Source: an uncultured Myxococcales bacterium
Lineage (GTDB): Bacteria; Myxococcota_A; UBA9042; CAIXZC01
NCBI GenBank assembly: GCA_903923815.1
Contig: CAIXZC010000234.1
Location: 1-32,342, forward strand
Direction: 5' to 3'
DNA: 32,342 bases
Part shown: positions 25,665-32,342 of the stretch, piece after piece
Position numbering within the stretch: position 1 is the stretch's first letter
Layout: every line of letters begins with the position of its first letter
Position numbers and translations under genes: made by a program
The notes under the pieces: model-generated
The model's input: the letters and a program-made list of their open reading frames with translations, nothing else
Told to the model about the DNA's origin: nothing
Databases searched by the model: none

Positions 25665-26795
25665 GTGAAAAACCAGCCAGAACCCCAAAAAAACACCGTG
25701 CTAGTTGAGGACCTGTGCCTGAAGATTTCTCAAACATCGTCCCTCGAGCTTCGCTACTCCCTGCTAGCCGCTTTTTTTCGCAATGCCTTGTTTTTGAAGG
25801 ATTTTTATGCACTTGGGAGGGTGGATTTTTTGGCCCTCCTGGCGCTGGCAAGGCGACAGGAGGCCCTGGGCGGCCTGACCAATCTGGCCGACCTTCCCAG
25901 CACTTTTCTCTTTCTTTCCAAAGCCCTTGAGGCCAGCCCCTGCAGGCTTCTCTTCAGGGGGGATGAGGGGTGGCCGCGCTTCTCCTCGGCCCTGGTTGAC
26001 CAGCCCCCGGCGCTGTGGCTCCAAGGACGCCTGCCGGAGGGCCGGACCCTGGGCATCGTGGGCACCCGTGAGGCCAGCCCGGCGGGGATGGCGGCGGCCC
26101 GGGAGTTGGCGCTCAACTGGGTGCGCCTCACGGGGGGCACGGTGGTCAGTGGAGGGGCCGTGGGGATAGACGGGGCGGCCCACCGGGGGGCCCTGGAGGG
26201 GGGCGGTCGGACGGTGGCGGTGTTGGGCTCCGATCTGTACTCCCCCTTCCCCTCCTGCCACCGCGGGTTGTTCAAAAAGATCCTTGCAAAGGGGGGCGGA
26301 CTGGTCAGCTTGCTCCCCCCCGGCTCCCCCTGCTGCAAGACCTCGTTCCTTAAAAGGAACGGCGTGGTGGCGGGGCTCGTGGAGGCCCTGGTGGTGGTGG
26401 AAGCTCCCCGCCACAGCGGCGCGTGGTCCACGGCATCCTTCGCCTTGCATTACGGAATAAGGACATATAAATTGCCGTCCTGCCATCCCCAGGGGGGGCC
26501 CCGCGAGGGGTTACGACGACTGGCCGATCCCGACAGTGTGCTGGCCGAACTGCTGCCCGCTGAGGTATCGGCAAGGCCACGCCCCGAGGCGCCGGCCCTG
26601 GAGTTGGATGGCCCGGCCCGCGCAGTCCTTTCGGCCCTGGGTGCCTCCACCCTGACCCTTGAAGCGCTGGCCGCGATGACAAACCTGGACCACGGGACCC
26701 TCTGCCGCGCCCAGCTCCAGCTAGAGCTGGCCGGGCTGGTGGAGGACTGCGGCTTCAATCTTGTGCGCCGACGGATTGGAAGGAACCAAGGCTAA
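25665..26795 (+). CDS. dprA: DprA/Smf-family protein, divergent
   Basis: Rossmann core LGIVGTREASPAGMAAARELAL..TVVSGGAVGIDGAAHRGALEGGGRTVAVLGSDLYSPFP; C-terminal winged-helix-like region. GTG 25665 preferred (RBS aggaaagg) over TTG 25632. Confidence 0.85.
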   Translation: MKNQPEPQKNTVLVEDLCLKISQTSSLELRYSLLAAFFRNALFLKDFYALGRVDFLALLALARRQEALGGLTNLADLPSTFLFLSKALEASPCRLLFRGDEGWPRFSSALVDQPPALWLQGRLPEGRTLGIVGTREASPAGMAAARELALNWVRLTGGTVVSGGAVGIDGAAHRGALEGGGRTVAVLGSDLYSPFPSCHRGLFKKILAKGGGLVSLLPPGSPCCKTSFLKRNGVVAGLVEALVVVEAPRHSGAWSTASFALHYGIRTYKLPSCHPQGGPREGLRRLADPDSVLAELLPAEVSARPRPEAPALELDGPARAVLSALGASTLTLEALAAMTNLDHGTLCRAQLQLELAGLVEDCGFNLVRRRIGRNQG

Positions 26796-29026
26796 TGGGA
26801 AAGTATCTGCTGATTGTGGAGTCCCCCTCCAAGGCCAAGACCATCAAGAAGTACCTGGGGAAGGACTACGAGGTGAAGGCCACCATCGGCCACATCAAGG
26901 ATCTGCCCGAGGACGAGCTGGGCGTGGACGTGGCCGCGGACTTCGCCCTGGACTACAAGACCATCAAGGGCAAGGCCAAGGTGGTGGCGGAGCTGAAAAA
27001 GGCCGCCGCGGGCACCGAGATCATCTACGTGGGCTCCGACCCCGACCGCGAGGGCGAGGCCATTGCGTGGCATGTGGCGGAGGAGCTGGGCAAGGGCAAG
27101 AACGCCCCCGAGGTCAAGCGCGTCCTCTTCCATGAGATCACCAAGACGGGCATCCTGCGGGCCATGAACGAGCCCGGCGAGCTCAACGTCCAGAAGTACG
27201 AAAGCCAGAAGGCCCGCCGCACCCTGGACCGGCTGGTGGGCTACCAGATCAGCCCCATCCTTTGGAAGAAGGTCCGCCGGGGCCTCAGCGCCGGCCGCGT
27301 CCAGTCCGTGGCTGTGGGCTTCATCGTGGACCGGGAGAACGAGGTCACGGCCTTCGTCCCCCGGGAGTTCTGGACCGTCAAGGCCCAGCTTGCCACCGCC
27401 GAGAAGCGCGACTTCGAGGCCTCCCTGGTGGACATCGGCGACGGCAAGGCGGATCTGCCCACGGGCACCGAGGCCCTCCCCCTGGCGGAGCGCCTGCGCA
27501 ACAGCCCCTGGAAGGTGGAGACCGTGGAGCAGAAGGCCAAGCGCCGCTCCCCCCAGCCCCCCTTCATCACCAGCCGCCTGCAGCAGGAGGCCAGCCGCCT
27601 CTACCACTTCACCGCCAAGCGCACCATGGCCCTGGCCCAGCAGCTCTACGAGGGCGTGGAGTTGGGCCCCGAGGGCCCCGTGGGTCTCATCACCTACATG
27701 CGTACGGACTCCACCCGCGTCGCCCCGGAGGCCGCCGAGGAGGCCCGCATCTTCGTCACCGCGCGCTACGGCAAGGAGTTCCTGCCCGGCGCCCCCAATG
27801 AGTACCGCAACCGCAAGTCCGCCCAGGACGCCCACGAGGCCATCCGCCCCACCAGCGTCATGCGGACTCCCGAGGCCGTGGGCTCCTTCCTGGACCCCGA
27901 CCAACTGCGCCTCTACACCCTGATCTGGAAGCGCTTCGTGGCCTCCCAGATGGAGGCCGCGGTCTACGACGTCACCACCGCCATGATCGAGGCTGGCGGC
28001 TGCCGCTTCCGGGCCTCCGGATCGGTGCAGCGCTTCGCCGGCTACCGCCAGGTCTACCAGGAGCAGCTTGGGGACGACGACAAGGCCGAGGTGGGCTCGG
28101 ACCTGCCCGATCTGCAGGCCGGACAGCCCCTGGACCTGAAGGACCTGCAGGCCATCCAGAACTTCACCCAGCCGCCCCCCCGCTACACCGAGGCCTCCCT
28201 CATCCGGGTGCTGGAAGAGAAGGGCATTGGTCGCCCCAGCACCTACGCCAGCATCATCTCCACCATCCAGGACCGGCAGTACGTCCTGAAGGTCGAGGGA
28301 CGCTTCCGCCCCTCCGAACTGGGCGCCCTCATCACGGGCCTCCTGCGGGACTCCTTCCCCACCATCATGGATGTGGAGTTCACCGCCCGCATGGAGGAGA
28401 ACCTGGACCTCGTGGAAGAAGGCAAGACCAGCTCCCTGGAGGTCATGCGCGCCTTCTGGGAGCCCTTCCGCCTGAACCTGGACTCGGCCAGCCAGACCAT
28501 GAAGAACCTCAAGGCCCAGCCCATGCTCACCGAGATCCCCTGCTCGGTGTGCGGCAAGCCCATGGCCATCCGCTTCGGCCGCAACGGGGAGTTCCTGGCC
28601 TGCTCCGCCTTCCCCGAGTGCCGCAACACCATCAACTTCAGCCGCGACCCCCAGGGCAACGTGGTCCCCGAGAAGCGCGAGGAGAGCGGCGAGCACTGCC
28701 CCGAGCACGGCAAGGAGCTGATCCGGCGCAACGGCCGCTTCGGCCCCTTCCTGGCCTGCCCCGACTACCCCGCCTGCAAGTTCACCAAGCCCCTCCCCAG
28801 CGGGCTGGTCTGCCCCAAGGTGGGCTGCGGCGGCTCCCTGGTGGAGCGCAAGTCCAAGAAGGGCAACTCCTTCCACCGCTGCGACAAGTGCGAGCTGGTC
28901 CTCTTCGGCCGCATCAAGAAGGAGCCCTGCCCCACCTGCGGCAACCCCTTCCTGGAAGAAAAGGGCCGGGGGCGCACCAGCACCGTGGCCTGTCCCAACC
29001 CCGACTGCGGCTGGGTCCGGGAGTAA
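26795..29026 (+). CDS. topA: DNA topoisomerase I
   Basis: 743 aa; MGKYLLIVESPSKAKTIKKYLG, DPDREGEAIAWH, LSAGRVQSVAV, GLITYMRTDSTR, C-terminal zinc-ribbon repeats. Confidence 0.97.
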   Translation: MGKYLLIVESPSKAKTIKKYLGKDYEVKATIGHIKDLPEDELGVDVAADFALDYKTIKGKAKVVAELKKAAAGTEIIYVGSDPDREGEAIAWHVAEELGKGKNAPEVKRVLFHEITKTGILRAMNEPGELNVQKYESQKARRTLDRLVGYQISPILWKKVRRGLSAGRVQSVAVGFIVDRENEVTAFVPREFWTVKAQLATAEKRDFEASLVDIGDGKADLPTGTEALPLAERLRNSPWKVETVEQKAKRRSPQPPFITSRLQQEASRLYHFTAKRTMALAQQLYEGVELGPEGPVGLITYMRTDSTRVAPEAAEEARIFVTARYGKEFLPGAPNEYRNRKSAQDAHEAIRPTSVMRTPEAVGSFLDPDQLRLYTLIWKRFVASQMEAAVYDVTTAMIEAGGCRFRASGSVQRFAGYRQVYQEQLGDDDKAEVGSDLPDLQAGQPLDLKDLQAIQNFTQPPPRYTEASLIRVLEEKGIGRPSTYASIISTIQDRQYVLKVEGRFRPSELGALITGLLRDSFPTIMDVEFTARMEENLDLVEEGKTSSLEVMRAFWEPFRLNLDSASQTMKNLKAQPMLTEIPCSVCGKPMAIRFGRNGEFLACSAFPECRNTINFSRDPQGNVVPEKREESGEHCPEHGKELIRRNGRFGPFLACPDYPACKFTKPLPSGLVCPKVGCGGSLVERKSKKGNSFHRCDKCELVLFGRIKKEPCPTCGNPFLEEKGRGRTSTVACPNPDCGWVRE

Positions 29027-29029
29027 CCC

Positions 29030-30385
29030 TTGGCCCCCTTGCCCACTCCTGTGCACATCATCGGCGGCGGCCTGGCGGGCTGCGAAGCGGCCTACCAGTT
29101 GCTATCCCGGGGCCTGCCCGTCTGCCTCCACGAGATGCGCCCCACCACCATGACCGCGGCCCATTTTGGGGACCGCCTCGCCGAGCTGGTGTGCTCCAAC
29201 TCCCTGCGCTCCGAGGCCCCCGAATCCGCCCCCGGGATCTTGAAAAGCGAGCTGGCCCGGCTTGGCAGTCTGTTGCTGCGCGCCGCCCTGGCCGCCAAGG
29301 TCCCTGCGGGCTCCGCCCTGGCCGTGGACCGGGCCATCTTCTCAAGCTTCGTGGAGGATGCGCTGGCGGCCTTCCCAGCCTTCACGCTGGTGCGCGAGGA
29401 GGTCACCGCCCTACCCCCCGAGGGCCCCGTGCTGCTGGCCCCAGGCCCCCTGGCCTCCGCCCCTCTGCTGGGCGCCCTCAAGGGTTTGCTGGACGACACC
29501 GATCTGTTCTTCTTCGACGCCATCGCCCCCATCGTGGACGCCACCTCGTTGGATATGGACCGCCTGTTCTTCGCCTCCCGCTACAACAAGGGCGACCCCG
29601 ACGACTACCTGAACGCGCCCATGGACCGGCCCACCTTCGAGGCCTTCTACAAGGCCCTGGTGGAGGCGGACCGGGCGGCCGTGGCGGACTTCGACGCGGA
29701 CCGTCACCTGCCTACCTTCCAAGGCTGCCAGCCCATCGAGATCATCGCCAAGGGCGGCCCCCTGGCCCTGGCCTTCGGCCCCATGAAGCCCGTGGGCATC
29801 TACGACGCCAACGGCAAGCGTCCCTTCGCGGTGGTCCAGCTGCGCGCCGAGAATCTTCAGAAGACCGCCTTCAACCTGGTGGGCTTCCAGACCCGCCTGC
29901 GGGTCGCCGAGCAGGAGCGCGTCTTTCGGATGATCCCGGGCCTGGAGCAGGCCCGCTTCCTGCGCTTTGGCTCCATCCACCGCAACACCTTCATCAACTC
30001 CCCCCAGGTCCTGGACTCCCGCCTTTGCTTCCGGGCCGATCCCCGGGTCAGCGCCGCAGGCCAGTTCACCGGCTCGGAGGGCTACACCGAGGCCATAGCC
30101 ATGGGGCTGTTGGCGGGCCTCTTCCTGGCAGACCGACTGCTCCACCCCGGGGCAGGCGACGCCCTCCCCCCGCCCCCTCCCGAGACCGCCCTGGGCTGCC
30201 TGCACCGCCACGTCACCGCCAGCCCCAACAAGCCCTTCCAGCCCTCCAACGTGCACTTCGGGCTCCTGCCCCCGGGCAGCGCCCATGGCCGCAAGGACCG
30301 CCGCCGGGAGACCGCCACCGCCGCCGCTGAGGCCCTAAGTCCCTGGATAGAAAGCGTAGTTTCCAGGCTTGGCCTGCCCACCTGA
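29030..30385 (+). CDS. trmFO: tRNA (uracil-54-C5)-methyltransferase, folate-dependent
   Basis: 451 aa; VHIIGGGLAGCEAAYQLLSRG, LHEMRPTTMTAAH, LVCSNSLRSE, NKPFQPSNVHFGLLPP. TTG start. Confidence 0.95.
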   Translation: MAPLPTPVHIIGGGLAGCEAAYQLLSRGLPVCLHEMRPTTMTAAHFGDRLAELVCSNSLRSEAPESAPGILKSELARLGSLLLRAALAAKVPAGSALAVDRAIFSSFVEDALAAFPAFTLVREEVTALPPEGPVLLAPGPLASAPLLGALKGLLDDTDLFFFDAIAPIVDATSLDMDRLFFASRYNKGDPDDYLNAPMDRPTFEAFYKALVEADRAAVADFDADRHLPTFQGCQPIEIIAKGGPLALAFGPMKPVGIYDANGKRPFAVVQLRAENLQKTAFNLVGFQTRLRVAEQERVFRMIPGLEQARFLRFGSIHRNTFINSPQVLDSRLCFRADPRVSAAGQFTGSEGYTEAIAMGLLAGLFLADRLLHPGAGDALPPPPPETALGCLHRHVTASPNKPFQPSNVHFGLLPPGSAHGRKDRRRETATAAAEALSPWIESVVSRLGLPT

Positions 30386-30394
30386 ATTCTTTCC

Positions 30395-30422
30395 TTGGCG
30401 CACCTTTTTGCCGTGCTATATT
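30395..30422 (+). promoter_or_regulatory. Putative sigma70 promoter for hpf
   Basis: TTGGCG (30395-30400), 16 bp, TATATT (30417-30422). Confidence 0.5.
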
Positions 30423-30538
30423 TACCCCTGCGATGCGTCGGCGGAGGTCCCCCGGAATAGGATCAGCGTCCGGCTGTTCCAAGACCTGTAACCGCCGGGA
30501 CATCGCGGGATGGACCCCCGCCTTTGAAGGAGGAACCC

Positions 30539-30829
30539 ATGAACATCGAACTGGTGGCAAGAGACGTGAGCGTTACCCCTGACATCCAGGAGCGCATTGA
30601 GAAGAAGATTGAGAAGATGCTCGAGCATCGGAACAAGGACATCCCCGTGAGGGTCCTGGTCTCGGAGAGCCGGGGCCGCACCCAGGCCCAGATCACCTTG
30701 ACCATCATGGGCAAGGATGTGGTTGGGGCCGCGGAGGACAAGACCGTCATGGCCGCCTTCGATGCCGCCCTCGATAAGGCCGATCGCCAGGTTAAGAAGA
30801 TCTTCGAGAAGGTCACCGACAAGCGCTAG
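30539..30829 (+). CDS. hpf: Ribosome hibernation promoting factor (short HPF/RaiA family)
   Basis: 96 aa from ATG 30539 with RBS aaggagg: MNIELVARDVSVTPDIQERIEKKIEKMLEH...AAFDAALDKADRQVKKIFEK. Confidence 0.9.
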   Translation: MNIELVARDVSVTPDIQERIEKKIEKMLEHRNKDIPVRVLVSESRGRTQAQITLTIMGKDVVGAAEDKTVMAAFDAALDKADRQVKKIFEKVTDKR

Positions 30830-30867
30830 GCCCGCCGCCTCCCTTCCTCAGAAAATTCAGGTTTGAA

Positions 30868-32115
30868 TCAGTCGCACAGATTGTCGGGGCAGCCGCAGGT
30901 GTAGGCGCCGGACTGGCACTGGCCATCGGCGCACAGGTCCGGGCCGGTGCAGCCGTCGCCGTCGTCGCAGGGGGTCTCGTCGGGCAGGTCGGAAAGCTTG
31001 CAGTTGCCGTCGGCGGGATCACAGGCGGACTTCTGGCACTCGGGGGCGTCCTCGCCGGAGCAGTCCACCGGGGAGAAGCCGCTGCAGGTGCCGCTGAAGC
31101 AGTGGTCCACCTGGGTGCACTCGTTGTCGTCGTCACACAGGGTGCTGTCGCTGAGGTTGACGAACTTGCACTGGCCGTCCTGGGTATCGCAGACCGCCTG
31201 ACGGCACTGGCCCGCACCCTCCTGGGGGCAGACCACCAGGGTATCGCCGGGCATGCAGGTGCCTTCCTTGCAGAAGTCGCCCTTGAGGCAGGGGTTGCTG
31301 TCGGCGCAGGGGAAGCCCTCGTTGCCCGGGACGTTCTCGCAGTCGCCCGTGGCGGGGTTGCAGACGGCCTTCTGGCACTGGGGGGTTCCCATCCCACCGC
31401 AGACCATGACCTTGCTGCCGGCCACGCACTGCCCGGCCTGGCAGGTGTCTCCGCTGCTGCAAAGGTCGCCATTCTCGCAGGGGCTGTCGTCAGCCACGGC
31501 CTTCTCGCCGCAGGCGCCCGTCTCAGGGACGCAGATGGGCTCGTGGCACGGGGAGGCGGGGGCGTCCGTGCAGTCCACCACGGAGGCGGGATCGATGACG
31601 CAGGCGTTGGCCACGCAGCGCAGCACACCGTTGCAGAAGTTGCCGTCCTCCAGGCCCAGGCAGTCCTGAACCACGGCGCACTGGGTGGCGGGACCGCAGA
31701 CGCCCTTGGCGCAGGTCCGCACTGTGTAGGGGGCCTCCCACTCGGTCAGGGCACAGGGGGTGCCATCGGGGGCCACCTTGGGGGTGCAGGCCAGGGCCTC
31801 ACCCACGCCGGCGCAGACCCCGATCTGGCAGTCATCCAAGGTGTCGGTGGGCGTGCAAGTGGTCCCCACCAGCGCAGGGCCGGCCACGCACTGGCCCTCC
31901 ACGCACAGGGCCCGCTGACACACGGTCAGGGAGGCCACCTTACCTATACAGTCGGTGCTGTCCAGGCAGCCGCCAGGGGTGTAGCCATCCAGCAGCAACT
32001 CCGCAGAGGCGGTGGGATCGGGACTCTCCCACTTGGGGAAGCCGTTGTCATCCTGGGCACAGGAAACTGACACAAAAAGCAGCGCGGAGAGTGCAAGCAA
32101 CGTGGTGGTCTTCAT
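30868..32115 (-). CDS. Cysteine-rich predicted lipoprotein with tandem Cys repeats
   Basis: 415 aa; lipobox LLFVSVSCAQ; 53 Cys; recurring pattern C..(Q/E)CQKAVCNPATGDC....PC.D.N.C..GD.C..G.C. Confidence 0.85.
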   Translation of the reverse strand: MKTTTLLALSALLFVSVSCAQDDNGFPKWESPDPTASAELLLDGYTPGGCLDSTDCIGKVASLTVCQRALCVEGQCVAGPALVGTTCTPTDTLDDCQIGVCAGVGEALACTPKVAPDGTPCALTEWEAPYTVRTCAKGVCGPATQCAVVQDCLGLEDGNFCNGVLRCVANACVIDPASVVDCTDAPASPCHEPICVPETGACGEKAVADDSPCENGDLCSSGDTCQAGQCVAGSKVMVCGGMGTPQCQKAVCNPATGDCENVPGNEGFPCADSNPCLKGDFCKEGTCMPGDTLVVCPQEGAGQCRQAVCDTQDGQCKFVNLSDSTLCDDDNECTQVDHCFSGTCSGFSPVDCSGEDAPECQKSACDPADGNCKLSDLPDETPCDDGDGCTGPDLCADGQCQSGAYTCGCPDNLCD

Positions 32116-32152
32116 TCCCGTTTCCTCCGTTCACAATCATGAATGCCCGGCC

Positions 32153-32181
32153 AATATAGCCCCCGGGAACTACCGCCGCAA
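32153..32181 (-). promoter_or_regulatory. Putative sigma70 promoter for the Cys-rich lipoprotein
   Basis: Minus strand TTGCGG (32181-32176), 17 bp, TATATT (32158-32153). Confidence 0.45.
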
Positions 32182-32222
32182 GCGTCCTTTTCCTGCCGGT
32201 TTTTTCAGCCAAAACAAGGCCA

Positions 32223-32251
32223 TTGACAGGGTTGACGCGTTGCAATATCAT
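32223..32251 (+). promoter_or_regulatory. Putative sigma70 promoter for the terminal ORF
   Basis: TTGACA (32223-32228), 17 bp, TATCAT (32246-32251). Confidence 0.55.
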
Positions 32252-32306
32252 GCGCCCCGCTCAGGTCAGGGGATCTGAAGCAAAAAAGGGATTTGGAGGA
32301 AAAAAG

Positions 32307-32342
32307 ATGAAAGTTAAGTTGTTCGCCGTGATGACCAGCCTG
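32307..32342 (+). CDS. Start of a CDS truncated by the window end, probably with a signal peptide
   Basis: RBS ggagg, then ATGAAAGTTAAGTTGTTCGCCGTGATGACCAGCCTG = MKVKLFAVMTSL... Confidence 0.6.
   Translation, partial: MKVKLFAVMTSL

Noticed and set aside
26792-29056. 754-aa minus-strand ORF opposite topA
   Set aside because: Mirror ORF of topA with no coherent domain content.

Overview
This 32.3 kb, GC-rich window looks chromosomal and deltaproteobacterial/Myxococcota-like; that placement is inferred from gene content and order. From left to right it contains: (1) a polytopic membrane protein on the minus strand beside a GC-rich dispersed repeat; (2) a type IV pilus cluster pilB-pilT-pilC-pilS-pilR-pilA, with a textbook sigma-54 -24/-12 promoter and a candidate PilR upstream activating region before pilA, and a strong intrinsic terminator downstream of pilA; (3) a CarD/CdnL-family gene and dtd; (4) a repeat-rich intergenic block; (5) a poorly characterised envelope block: a 1139-aa single-TM protein, two lipoproteins transcribed divergently from apparently overlapping promoters (one with a degenerate NlpC/P60-like domain), and a HAD phosphatase bracketed by short direct repeats; (6) the conserved rpmH-rnpA-yidD-yidC-jag operon (rpmH was missed by the ORF track) and a divergent tRNA-Arg(CCG); (7) a GAF-domain protein directly downstream of the tRNA, and a KOW-ended orphan protein; (8) a deoxynucleoside kinase coupled to an alpha/beta-hydrolase-like lipoprotein; (9) dprA-topA-trmFO, with dprA divergent and homopolymer-rich at its 5' end; (10) hpf, a lipoprotein with 53 cysteines, and the start of a secreted protein. 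I found no CRISPR array, transposase, prophage or recognisable defence system. The best candidates for undescribed biology are the envelope block at 11.7-17.6 kb, the tRNA-GAF arrangement, the KOW orphan and the divergent DprA. Promoter calls are made by eye.
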